Source: Unio delphinus
Taxonomy: Eukaryota; Mollusca; Bivalvia; Unionida; Unionidae
NCBI GenBank assembly: GCA_029339505.1
Contig: JAQISU010000119.1
Coordinates: 2,108,501-2,172,500, forward strand
DNA length: 64,000 nucleotides
Direction of reading: 5' to 3'
Positions 38,356 to 49,200 of this stretch are shown one piece after another (the first letter of the stretch is position 1; every line of letters begins with the position of its first letter). The notes beneath the pieces are model-generated. The model was given only the letters and a program-made list of their open reading frames with translations. It did not search any database and had not been told where the DNA came from. The position numbers and the translations under genes are program-made.

Positions 38356-38379
38356 TGTATGATCAACCATTATATTTTA

Positions 38380-38748
38380 AGATCTCTCTAAAAGCGATTA
38401 CTCGTATATTCGTGTTAGGTTTTATGGGATGGTTTACTTGAGGATGATATCGCGTTAAGAACATTTGATACCTGCTAGCCGCATATTGGTGGGTCGGTTA
38501 TTATCTCTGTTGACAGGGTGGAGTACCGGCGAGGAATTTTTAATTGATATATATAACGAATAAATTCGTTAGGTGGCGCTAACCCATATGAATCAAAATG
38601 AACAATTATGCGCGGATCAATCGCGGATGCAACCCAGTGAGTTCCAGGTCGGGTGCTGTTATCCAGATTAATGATATCGGTTTCAGTGTTGTTTGGTTGT
38701 TGCGGTAATTGATCTCGCAAAAAAAAACACCTCTAAAGTTTTTTATCT
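38380..38748 (-). pseudogene. Adenain-like protease remnant (copy B)
   Basis: RPGTHWVASAID (His) and HFDSYGLAPPNEF (Asp) are intact, and DPPICG (Cys) is followed immediately by a TAG stop. The N-terminal part is fused to the decayed capsid end by the deletion that removed the pX-like gene. Confidence 0.7.
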
Positions 38749-38751
38749 CTA

Positions 38752-39900
38752 ATTTGACAGCAACTGCTCTATAATTAGGAATAGTGATATCACCTACAGT
38801 ATTAGTCGGAAGAGTTTCACGAGCTCGGAAATGTATTTCAACGACGGATTGTTAGGTTAAATGCAGATGTTCCAACGAAAAGTAGAAAATCGGATATTGA
38901 TTTCTAAAATATAATTGCGATATTTGCAAACCGGTATCTACATTATTATCACATCTCATAAATCTCAAAAGAGCATGATACGCGCGATTTATTTGGTTTG
39001 GTCCGTATTTAAGTAAAATATCCTCTGATGGTTCTTGTTGGCCGTTTATTCTCAAGGAGACTTCAGTAACACAAAGTTGATTCAATAGCATATGGCTGTG
39101 TGTTTGTGAATTTAATCGGGTCTTATCCTGTAACGCAACACATATATGCCGCGGCGCAGAAACACCTTGTTGTGATGCCATATGCCATGTAAATATACCG
39201 TTTTCAGCAGTCTCCATAATATCTCTTGGTGTTGTTAGCCATGATAGCAATGATTTTCTACCTCTATCCATAAATAATAGTAATTTATCCTCTGCCATGA
39301 TTGATGGAGTCATTACTGGCATCCACAATGAAAGTTTTGTTATATTTACTTTACCATTAGCAACACCAGAACCATGCCAGGCTGCATCAATATTATCCCT
39401 TTTTCGCACGAGGATTACTGTATGTTTCGCACCAAAGATAAACTTTCTAACGTTTCTGCAAAATCCCAAATTAAGAGAAAGTACATGAAAAAATCTACGA
39501 GGTCCTTGCAACATTGATTGAGTGTGTAAACCATTAGGTTGTAATTAGGATTACCGTTAATAATCATATTTTCGGCATCAACATTAGCAGTATAATCACG
39601 ATTTCCCGGTTGTCTTATAATGTACTCATTATGATGAGCATTATTAGTTATATCTTTAGCTAACATTATAGATGGTCTAGCCGATCTTGTATAATCATTA
39701 GAATATCTTGCGAAACCCGCTATTGTTGTGGCACATCAACATCATGCTCTATAGATTCAAATTCTTTTCCATCGATTATATATTTAGCACTACTAAATAA
39801 TGCCATAATACCATACAAAACCAACTGGCAAATTTGCGACATATGGTGTATTATCTGCAACATTTGTAGCAAGTTCTCTTTCTAAACGATACATGCTTCA
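38752..39900 (-). pseudogene. Major capsid protein remnant (copy B)
   Basis: The longest open part (39514-38852) matches copy C: LGFCRNVRKFIFGAKHT, LSLWMPVMTPSIMAEDKLL, LRINGQQEPSEDI and NVDTGLQISQL. Breaks lie near 39520, 39740 and 38850. It starts at the spacer junction with the first 50 or so residues missing, as in copy A. Confidence 0.8.
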
Positions 39901-39904
39901 CCAA

Positions 39905-40022
39905 AAGATGGATTCGCATCTGAGTGGGCCCAGGGGCAGCACGAAACACAATCCCCGTTGTGAGTTTCTAACCTGTCAAATAACAGTCTAAAGCCTCAAA
40001 AGATGTACATAATTTATGACCA

Positions 40023-40118
<96 letters not shown>

Positions 40119-41035
40119 TAACTAAGGTATATATATATATATATATGACTGCACATTTCCCGTATGAACCCTTGAAATGTCATTAATGTCATTGACAATT
40201 TAACAGGCTCAACGAGAGTACATATACCTTATACAATTATATACAAATATATACACTATATACGGTAATATACAAATGATTATGTAGGACGGCACATACA
40301 AATGATTATATTCAACTATCTACAAATATATAGGACAATACAACACAAAGGATTATATCAGACAACACAGCACAAAGGATCATATAGAACAATGTAACAC
40401 ATACATTTAGCCCTCCTCTGCATTCAATTGAAGCACTCTCCGTCATAAAAATCGCCCGGAGAGAATGCAAAAACACATTCACTCCGTGCAACAGTGTGAC
40501 GGATAAAAACCGGTTATATACAATATCAGCTGACTAATACACCCAAATTAACAACACGGGTGTGTGATTTGTACTTTCGTTTTTACCTAATCATAATTAT
40601 TGACAGAATCTAAACAAAGCAAGATAACGGACCGAATTATTAAACAAAACAATAATGTAGTTGTAAATATTTAGTTGTTTGACTTATATTCTGACAGAAT
40701 ACAAAACAAATAAATCAGATAACGAATTAATTTTATACTATATGATTATTCCCAAGAGACCATGGAGCTATTTCCGTAACAACAACAAAAGAGTTATCTC
40801 TGTTACAGGATTATACACACATTACTACCTGTCTTACATCCCTTTGGTGTTAGGGTTTATATACATATTACTACATGATTTACTTCCCATTGGTACTATA
40901 CACACATCACTTCTTGAGTTATCTCCCTTTGGTGTTAGGATATTTCCTTTTATATAATATTCAAACCGAATTATGTTTCCAGTTCGCTTGGAAAGGGCTG
41001 ATTTAGTAATATTTTCTGTTTCTTTTCGTACCGAG
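39905..41035. other. AT-rich spacer of copy B, inverted relative of 6066-7257
   Basis: Contains the same three parts as in copy A: TA tract, GTCCTATATAATC-type units near 40260-40400 and 45-base tandem units near 40815-40940. No gene recognised. Confidence 0.7.
40028..40146. repeat. (TA)n microsatellite
   Basis: TA tract with one short interruption, the counterpart of 6957-7115. Confidence 0.95.
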
Positions 41036-43045
41036 GTTTGGCAATTCAAGGGGGTCTCCAATCAAGAGTGTCGATCATAATACACAGACGTGGCCTAACG
41101 CAGCCAACATATATCCACGGGTTAAAACCATACAATATCTACCAGTGCATTTCTCTTGGGAGCAATCTGGGTGGGATTTGTTTGATTTTTTTCACGCGGA
41201 AAGTTAAAACTAACGGCGAAATATACCGTACATAATTTCTTCACTACAAGATGAGAACACTAGCTCATGGTTTTTCAACGGAAAAGGACGAGGAAGTTCT
41301 AACAAACTCTTTCAAAATCCCGTCCGTTGCAGCTTATTTCCCAATAGAGAAAAAATTCAGGAATCCAACATGAGCTGAATTTCTCTCAGATGTCCAAGCC
41401 AGTTGTGTAGAGAATGGACATGGTAATTATGGAAGAGAAAATATGATCCCGAAAGTGTTCTGTCAGTTGATATGTTTGCGTGTTATCCAGGTAGTTTTCT
41501 CGGGTGTAGAGAGGGCGCTGGGTATTGTAAACGACTTGGGTATCCTACCCACTCGTTGACACGAGTTACGCCTAATGGGCCTCTTCCAGATTTTGATCTA
41601 ACCGGATTCGCTCGTGTACAGTCATTCGAGATCGCTAAAGGATGTCATGCAATCTTTTATGTTTGGCTTGGTTGACACATCTGAAAAAAAGCTGGGTACC
41701 AATAGTGTTATTACAGTATATAAATGACTGTACAATACTGAAATAGATCATTGTCTCCGAGGCAATTATATCATATCACGCGCAGACTAAAATTCGGTTA
41801 CCTCAACCCGATAATGTACATAGTATAATGAACAATTACCAGCAAAAAAGTTCCTTCGCTCGTCAGAGAAAGTATTGATAAAGCATCCAAGGAGAACTTT
41901 GATTTCCGAAATAAACACGCAAAGGATCACGTTAGAAGAATAATTGGTAAATTCACCAAGAGTGGGGCACATGGTCACAAGGGACATTATTCACGATTAT
42001 TTTTATATGAGCTGAATACGATTTTATAATCACGGATGCAACATCTAGAGGTGTATATGTCAATCGTAAAGATGCTTTCTTGTCCGATAGAACAAAATTC
42101 GGTAAAATTGTTACTTACGTATATCGAGATTGTCACCAATACACACATCGCCTGTGTTGGCTTATGCTTCTATCAATTTGCTATAGATGCTAAATAGATT
42201 TCATGAATTTGCGGTTATAGTCGCCACTGATTCATTTTATAGAGATATCAAACATAGCAAAGCAGTTGCTTAATTTACAAATTCCGACGAGTCTTGGAGA
42301 TAATGGAGAATAGAAAAAAAAAATGTTGCACGATTATTCTCAATCATCAGATGTTACGAATGAAAACAATTACATCAAACATAATCAGATATTAGAACTA
42401 TCGAAAGCTCCTTCGTTATCCGATCCAATATGTAAATATAAAACCAGTTACTTACATGGACGTGGCGGGTCAGGGAAGACGACTCGTGTTATCGAATTAT
42501 TTCGTGGAAAATCAACATGATTGTGCTAACAACAACACACATACTTGCAAGAGAGATAAAAGAGCGAGGAGTTAATGCTTACACTTATCACAGATTCTTT
42601 CAATGGAAAGGTGACGCATGGACTCCTGATCGAATGTTTATCGGGTAGTTATTACCGAAGAATACAGCAGTGATAGTGCGTGGCGATCAAGTTCAATCAC
42701 CACCATTTTCGGTTTGTCTCCGCATAATTGGCTGAAGAATTGTGGAGACCATTATGAAGAAATTAACACTGATCTTAGATCTCTTGATAAAGAATTTAGT
42801 CAATACAAGAATTTAATTAGTTTGCAACCGGATAAAATCCAGTGCGAAATAATTTCAGAAACCCCATTAAATGATTTTAGGGAGCGTAGTGACCAAAGGA
42901 TTTTTTAGTTGTGTTCGTTGATATCAGCGTTGTCGACGGTGCAATTCGGGCTGATAAAATCTAGGATACAAAATTACGATACATTCGCTGCAGGGATTCA
43001 CAATATCCGATTCGAGTGTTTGGATCCTAGATGATCGCATCGAGT
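41036..43045 (+). pseudogene. DNA polymerase B-helicase remnant (copy B)
   Basis: Broken + strand frames match the copy C protein in order: the RTEFLSDV-like and motif A region (CYPGSFLGCREGAGY at 41472-41675), RIIGKFTKSG-like motif B near 41940, the Walker A (GRGGSGKTTRVIELFRG at 42323-42520) and the motif III region (RGDQVQSPPF near 42680). At about 41985 it keeps a CGA codon where copy C has TGA. Many stops. Confidence 0.8.
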
Positions 43046-43419
43046 GGTCCAATTTAGTTTAACTCACAGTGTCCAGAGTACAAAGAATAAATTTACTTCG
43101 AAGAGTTGCTTTAGATGCTAATGACACCACAATCGGTGATATTGTCAGCGATGATATAATCAGAACAAAACTCGCTAGTCATAAACAACATGATACACAC
43201 AATAAACGAGAATTTGATATTCTTGCTGAATTTATAATTACGCTGAAACAACAACAGAATTGTCACTGCTCGAGCTGTAATAGTATAATGCGTTGGCAGT
43301 ATCCGGGTAAAGATCCTGGCCAATTTACCGTGGATAGAAAAGATAATTGTCGTGCTCATACCAGATATAATGTGACGTTGACCTGTCTTTAGTGTAACAG
43401 ACGCAGAGATGCTAGTTAA
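43031..43419 (+). pseudogene. HNH-like zinc protein remnant (copy B)
   Basis: Mostly open from 43069. It matches copy C with HCSSCNSIMRWQYPGKD, FTVDRKDN and the closing cysteine pair, but a TAG interrupts the last pair region (LTCL then stop) and the start codon is lost. Confidence 0.7.
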
Positions 43420-44361
43420 GACCACGCGGCGATAATTGAGTATCCTCTGGTATCACTTGTAATTGCTCACTTGTAAATCCACGCTGAGGAATGGTTTCGA
43501 TCTAATCTATAGATTGCGTGTCTAACCGTGGATCTTGTTATGTTAGATATTTTATGTGCGGTGACACCCCAAATAGGATCATTAGATATTTTGTTACCAC
43601 TTTCAAATTCACCCGCCTTGCACACATAGTTTACTTTGACATTGCCGAGTATTCGTTGCTCTGGAAAAACATTTAGTGGTTTTTGTACGGGTATATACTT
43701 TTTCTGATCGCGATAACAGGTTACGTAATAATTGTTTGAGTAATTTCATCATTAGCGCATCTATCACACCCGGAAAATTATTGACCCATTCACGAGATCG
43801 TTTATCCTGAATAAATTCCTTCGTGTATTGATATCAAAATAACCGCTCAGCAAATGTCCGATTAAATCGTTAAACAATTGTCTAATCGCGGTGTGTTGCA
43901 GTATTTTTGTCCTCGTTCTAGCGTGTTATTATGATGCTTCAATTTTGATAACACTGCACCCTGAAATTCCTTGCCATTATCAACTTGGATGAGATGTGGC
44001 TAATATAGAGGTCCTCGTCAATATATTCTTTCAAACGCAGATGCTACTTCAGTTGATGACTTTGTCGTTAATGCTTCAGCTTCTTTGTATCTACTCGCAA
44101 CATCAACTACGGTTAGCGCATACGTGTATGTCTTTATTAACAGTATCGTGCGGCAGAAATAATATATCAGCCTGATTAGGGACTCTGACATCAAAATATG
44201 CGATGACAATTTGTTTAGGTGGAGGAAGGTAAGTCTGCTATATCGCCTTTTTGGATAACCAGTCTGCCGCTGTTATACTTTTCTTACTTTTGCGGCGTTA
44301 ATGAGTTTATTGAGTGTTGATTTACCCCGCCAGTATCCTCTTGGGATAAAATAGATTACAT
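43412..44361 (-). pseudogene. Integrase remnant (copy B)
   Basis: Starts ATG TAA at 44361 and overlaps the HNH gene end. It matches the copy C integrase in pieces (ALTVVDVASRYKEAEALTTK, SSTEVASAFERIY). Many breaks. Confidence 0.75.
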
Positions 44362-44368
44362 ATTGTTA

Positions 44369-44867
44369 TTAATTACCAGCACCCAACATTAATGTTCATT
44401 TCATCGATGATTTTATCAAGCACGAAGCTAATTTTTCTTTGAAGTATTTATCAGTGATATAATTCAATGCATGAATCAATTTGACATCTACGATCTGTCT
44501 GTGTTGCAGATTGCTACATTTTTAAGTACATCATGAGCACGACACGCCTTATCAATAGCGTTTATTGGATATTCGCCGAGACGAGGTTGATCTTGGCCAT
44601 CATGTCTGATGTCGAGTCTCGTTCCAGGGCCACTAACTATACCCTGCAAGGTGTTTTTCTCCTGGATATTACCCCATGGAGTTCCGGGAAGTTTTTCTGC
44701 AATATCTTCTCGTGTTTTTAAAATCATTACCCGATTTTATAGAAACAAATCTAAATTTATTTGTACCACATTGTACACACCTACCAGCAAGTGTTATTGC
44801 TTATTGTAATTGTTGTCCAGTCGTTTGTGCTAGTACGCGTCTTACACTTAACACAATGAAGATCCAT
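44369..44867 (-). pseudogene. Zinc-ribbon/PLA2 remnant (copy B)
   Basis: ATG at 44867. The PLA2 core is recognisable (GTPWG, SGPGTRLDIRHDG, NAIDKACRAHD), with the calcium-loop Cys replaced and a deletion before the stop at 44369. Confidence 0.75.
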
Positions 44868-44882
44868 AATTTATGTATAATA

Positions 44883-45004
44883 ATATGAATATAATTGTTT
44901 TGTTGGCGACATAAACAGGTGAACCCGTTAAGGATCATGCAGTGCCTCCAAATTATATTCGCATGATTATAATTAGACTATATGGAAGAGGCAAGACGCA
45001 TTTT
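44883..45004 (+). pseudogene. Packaging ATPase start, remnant (copy B)
   Basis: ATG at 44883, 15 bases from the divergent PLA2 start. The first codons match copies A and C, with the same in-frame ACA TAA ACA lesion as copy A. After the decayed Walker A region it joins the shared flank at 45005. Confidence 0.7.
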
Positions 45005-45155
45005 ATCTGTTTTGGGTGTTAGACAGCTTTTACAGCTTTTTGAGATTATACTGTTACGTAATAATTTACAGATAAATCTAACCTCTCAAATGACATGAAC
45101 TTCACGGGTGCATTTATCTTAAGGTAGGACTGGTCGAAACATGTACCGTGTGTGG
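45005..45155. repeat. Flank of copy B, inverted relative of 649-795
   Basis: Matches the reverse complement of 649-795. Beyond 45155 the host sequence continues, whereas the left counterpart is joined to element 1. Confidence 0.75.
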
Positions 45156-45952
45156 TCTTTCTCGAAAACGGAGAAGGGTACCAAACATATCAGTATTAAC
45201 AAAACTAGTAGTATCTTATCTTAGAGTTGTGTTCGCTTGGACGAGATTTAGTAACTCACTTGAAAATTGTAATCGATATGGTCAAGTGATTTGAAACAAA
45301 AGATAAGTTTTTTTCTAAGCCAATCACACGTGTATGAACTGAATGAAACGTCCATTAGACGTATGAACGTGAGATCTTTTTATCTTCTTTCAATACATGC
45401 GTTTTTCAAAAACGTACGTTGCATCAAATGTAAACAAAACGTTTAGAAAAGTGAATGAGCGGAGGTAACACATAATGCCCTAATATATCGGATGCACACG
45501 TAGGCACGAATATTGGTTTCGGCACGATTGTATTATTCCAGGTGGAGTTATATGTACTGTACAATTTGACAAGCATAAGCGGACATAATTAATGGTGTAT
45601 CTATTTAACTACCCTGAATATAACTATTACCAGAATACAGTGTATGCTGAAACATTGACATTTGTCATACACATTCCAATAATTAGATGGGTATAAAAAT
45701 CGGTGGTTAACCCTTATATCATAACATAAAATAATGGAATTCATCTTTGAAAACATTTGCAAGTAAGACATTAGATAACATAAAATTCATCTGCTGGTAA
45801 GTGGTCTGAATGGCAAAAATGTCTGATGCAGTATTTATGTAACGTAAGCACTTACCTAAATGATATTTACCCTGGCTTATGTTGAACTCTTCAGAAAATG
45901 CCAACAAGTTAGCTCCTGATCACCATCTATTCTCTATACCAGTGACACTGGC

Positions 45953-46108
45953 TATATATAGTCAAATAATGACGTCACTAAGCTGTGAAGTCGTTTAGCT
46001 TAGATCAGGTAAATCGGTCTTGACACCAGCCTTATTCTAGATCGAACAGGTCAGCTTCTTGTTAAATAGTACATGACCTCTCGGAGATGCGGACAAACTG
46101 TATGCTCA

Positions 46109-46164
<56 letters not shown>

Positions 46165-46304
46165 CAACAACTACATCACTAAGCTGTGAAATCGTGTAAC
46201 CTAGGTGAGGAAGATCAGTCTTGACACCAGCCTTTTAGAAATGGAACACTTCAGCATTTTGGTCTATATTACATGACCTCTCATAGTCGGACAAACTGTT
46301 AACT
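45953..46304. repeat. ~150-bp diverged direct duplication around a TA tract
   Basis: CACTAAGCTGTGAA, TCTTGACACCAGCCTT, ACATGACCTCTC and CGGACAAACTGT occur in the same order at about 45970-46100 and 46175-46300, separated by (TA)n. Confidence 0.75.
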
Positions 46305-46795
46305 CATTTGTATATTAGCTTATAATATATATCTCTATATCATTTTTCTCTATTTTTCTCTCTCTCTCTCTCTCTCTGTATGTATGTATATCGTAACATT
46401 ATTCGAAAACGCAATACTTTTAACACCTGAAAATTACATTATATTAACTCATACACTTTTTATTTTTTCATCAGGTACGTTAGGTAAACTTATGTGTGTC
46501 ATTCTGTCTTAATTGTAGATGCTGTTAAAAGCTGTAGGGTTTCGTTTTAATGATTGCAATCTGAATAATTCATATTAAGCTTAATATTCTCAATGATCCT
46601 TTTGAATACCTTTTAGGCAAGTGTTCTTCAACTTACGATGTTGAATAAAGTAAAGTTTAAATTGTATTGTTTTCACGCACGCGTTCAAAATTAAACTAGA
46701 GCAATATAGTGTTTTTCACGTAATCATCTATATCGAATGTCAACAATATACTACAAATCCTACATTGCATGGGCTTGTAAGCATGGAGTTAATCT

Positions 46796-46800
46796 GAAAT
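46796..46800. other. Target site duplication, left
   Basis: GAAAT before the left terminus, repeated at 61885-61889. The preceding T at 46795 matches the last base of the right terminus, so a 6-bp TGAAAT reading is equally possible. Confidence 0.8.
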
Positions 46801-47104
46801 AGCAGCAGAGAGGGTGAACCGGACAACATTTTTAGACAAGTTTTCACTGAAATCAGGCTTAAAACAATGAAATCAGGCAAAAAAATCGATGATCAGGCAA
46901 AAAAAGTCAATGACATCAGGCCCAAATGTGTGTGTGAATCATGGATTAGGTCCCAAAAAAAATCAATGAAATTAATGAAATCCTCCATCGATTTTTTGGG
47001 AAAAGGGACTACAACGTCGTTGTCACTCACCCTCTCTGCTGCTATGGGTGAACCGAATATTTGATCCAGTCCGATACGATATCGTGTTCGAGGGTCATGT
47101 AAAT
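46801..47104 (+). repeat. Left terminal inverted repeat of copy C
   Basis: 304 bases, complement of 61577-61884 with few differences. The outer 243 bases (46801-47043) are themselves bounded by the 17-base end motif and its inverted copy TCACCCTCTCTGCTGCT. The interior carries four ATCAGGC motifs. The end of the ATPase frame runs into it. Confidence 0.9.
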
Positions 47105-47707
47105 TTATTGTTACAAATCCGTGTGGGGTAGACTGAGCATGACTAAAGAAATTTCTAAATTGATTGAAGTCCATATCAGAACACCATGTCTGCCAAATAT
47201 TTCGTAGCGTATGTGTATCAACGCCGTTAAATACACACAACACATTACAATTATCGCGAATCACATTTGGTATTTGTGTGTAGCGTTGAGTGACATAGAT
47301 CACATCCGTGTTTTTGTGCCTGCCTCGGGAAATATTCTAGCAGGATTTTTTTGTTTATCTAACATTACATCGTCGTATACAACTAAATTGTTGATACTTC
47401 CATCGAGGTCATTCACGGATGGTGCCTTGTTAATATCGGTTATAAATTCAATAACATCCTCGCCGGCAATCTCTGAAGCGTTTTCATTAAAATCTTTTAG
47501 CACTTCATAGCATCGTTGATCATCTACGCTAGGAGCAACTAAATACAACTTATCCCACTTCATCCATCTCATTATTAAATTGAGCAACAATTGCGTTTTA
47601 CCGGATCCAGATGGTCCGATTATAATTGCGCGGATAGAGTTTGGTAGCGCTGCATGATGCTTAACTGGTTCTCTTGTTTTAGTCGCTGAAAAATCAATTA
47701 TATTCAT
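46893..47707 (-). pseudogene. DNA-packaging ATPase (FtsK/HerA, A32-like), one frameshift
   Basis: This P-loop ATPase would pump genome DNA into the capsid. The start is ATG 47707 (MNIIDFSATK), 17 bases from the divergent PLA2 gene. Walker A is GPSGSGKT at residues 31-38, and Walker B is NLVVYDDVML near residue 112. A one-base shift near 47325-47335 moves the frame; the next part has the conserved VIYVTQRYTQIP segment and HGFVTINLHDPRTRYRIGLD. The second frame ends at 46893, inside the terminal repeat, so the true C-terminus is uncertain. Copies A and B also have the gene, broken elsewhere, so this lesion is specific to copy C. Confidence 0.85.
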
Positions 47708-47724
47708 ATCTCTATACATAAATT
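47708..47724. promoter_or_regulatory. 17-bp divergent gap between ATPase and PLA2 genes
   Basis: Only ATCTCTATACATAAATT separates the two start codons. Copy A has the same 17-base spacing and copy B 15. Promoter elements must overlap coding sequence or lie in the leaders. Confidence 0.5.
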
Positions 47725-48245
47725 ATGGATCTATATTGTGTGGAGTGTAAGGCGCGTACTGGCACAGATGACTTGACGACGATTACAACTAAAAATAACC
47801 GATCAGCGCTTTCTGGTAAATGCGTACAGTGTAGTACAAAGAAATTTAGATTTGTTTCTAAACCCAAGGAACCTTTAAAAAAAAACGAGGAGGTGATATC
47901 GCTGCCAAGTTAGCAAAACTCCCTGGAACCCCATGGGCAAAATACCCCGGAGAAAAGCACCTTCCAGGGTATAGTTATTGTGGACCGGGAACAAGACTTG
48001 ATATCAGACTCAATGATCAAAATCAGCCCCGACCCGGTGAGGAACCACTAAACGCTATTGATAAGGCCTGTCACCTTCATGATGTTGCTTATAAAAGCAG
48101 CAATTTGCAACACAGGCATCTAGCAGATGTGAAATTAATTCATACGTTAAATGCTATTCCTGATAAATCCTTTAAAGAAAAATTGGCTTCCTTTTTGATA
48201 AAATCGGCAATGAAAAGTAAATTGATGTTAGGTGCTGGTAATTAA
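47725..48245 (+). pseudogene. Zinc-ribbon/phospholipase A2 virion protein, frameshift at a 9-A run
   Basis: The first 55 or so residues have a CVEC...CVQC zinc ribbon like DUF5679 (MDLYCVECKARTGT, SGKCVQCSTKKFRF). After a run of nine A at 47877-47885 the frame changes, and the next part is a parvovirus VP1-type phospholipase A2: LPGTPWAKYPGEKHLPGYSY, then CGPGTRLD (calcium loop) and DKACHLHDVAY (catalytic His-Asp). The usual role is to break the endosomal membrane during entry. The combined length would be about 172 residues. The frame change could be a mutation, an assembly error or recoding. The A-run is also in copies A and B with different lengths. Confidence 0.8.
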
Positions 48246-48252
48246 TAGCAAC

Positions 48253-49200
48253 ATGGAATCTATTTATTATTCCCCAAGAGGATACTGGAAGGGTAACGCT
48301 GCAATAAGTAAACTCGCTAGCGCCGCAAAAGTGAAAAAAACCACTGCGGCTCATTGGTTATCCAAACAGGCACTATGGCAAATTTATCTACCACCGCCTA
48401 AACAAATTCAATTCTCACATTTTGATGTGACCTTTCCTAATGAAGTTCATCAAGCTGATATATTATTTCTGCCACATGATCGTGGTTACAAATATGCGTT
48501 AACTGTAGTTGATATTGCAAGTCGATACAAAGAAGCAGAACCGTTAAAAACAAAATCAGCCACTGAAGTGGCTTATGCATTTGAAAGGATTTATCGAAGG
48601 AGCCCTCTGCACTGGCCAAATCTGTTACAAGTTGATCCTGGCAAGGAATTTCAGGGTGCAGTGTTATCTACAATGAAATATCACAATGTCGCTATCAGAC
48701 GAGGGCACACTGCACTGCATCGTGATCAGGCCATTGTAGAATGATTTAATCGGATTCTTGCTGAACGGTTATTTGGATATCAATACGCAAAAGAATTCAT
48801 CCAAGAAAAAAGATCCCATGAATGGGTTAAGAGATTACCAGGTGTAGTTACCGCACTGAATAACGAGATTACTAGAACCATCAACATGAAACCTATCAAC
48901 GCGATTAAAAAGAAGTCGATACCTAAAATGGAAATTCAAAAAGATTTCAAAGAACCAATTCTTGGTAGTAATGTCATTGTGAGGTACTTATACGAACCAG
49001 GAGAGCTTGAGGGTGGCACAAAAAGGGCTACTGATCCTATTTGGAGTGTTACTGCACACAAGATATCTAGTATAACACGATCTACGGGTAGACCTCCAAT
49101 CTATAAACTGGATTCAACTGCCCCTCAGCGTGGGTTTACTAGACAACAACTACAAGTAATTCCTGACGATACTCAATTACCACCGCATGGTCTTAACTAG
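48253..49200 (+). pseudogene. Polinton DDE integrase, one in-frame stop
   Basis: It inserts the element DNA into the host genome. From ATG 48253, residues 1-60 hold the N-terminal domain (YYSPRGYWKGNAAISKLASA). The catalytic core has Asp69 in HQADILFLP, Asp128 in LLQVDPGKEF and Glu163 in DQAIVE, a D,D-34-E spacing. A TGA at 48742-48744 directly follows Glu163; CGA to TGA is the simplest origin. After it the frame is open to 49200, with AERLFGYQYAKEF and an SH3/chromo-like tail (ATDPIWSVTAHKISSITRST). The end overlaps the convergent HNH gene by a few bases. Copies A and B have older remnants. Confidence 0.9.

Larger units (their letters stand above)
36245..45004. mobile_element. Decayed, rearranged Polinton (copy B)
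   Basis: Read on the minus strand it has ATPase start, PLA2, integrase, HNH protein, polymerase-helicase, the AT-rich spacer, capsid protein, protease, fibre-like protein, membrane protein and the N-terminal part of the minor-capsid-type gene, ending at a TATG microsatellite. The pX-like gene and neighbouring sequence are deleted between capsid and protease. No terminal repeat remains. Every gene is interrupted. The spacer junctions and a nonsense change in the ATPase are shared with copy A. Confidence 0.85.
45156..46800. other. Host DNA flanking copy C, no gene seen
   Basis: AT-rich with a TA tract at 46117-46160, a CT tract at 46347-46378 and a diverged direct duplication on both sides of the TA tract. 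It ends with the target duplication of copy C. Confidence 0.55.

Noticed and set aside
47725..48245. Endogenous parvovirus, suggested by the PLA2 domain
   Set aside because: No NS1-type helicase or VP capsid is present, and the gene sits inside a Polinton with the same neighbours in three copies.
48253..49200. LTR retrotransposon, suggested by the retroviral-type integrase
   Set aside because: No reverse transcriptase, RNase H or LTRs; the surrounding genes are those of a Polinton.
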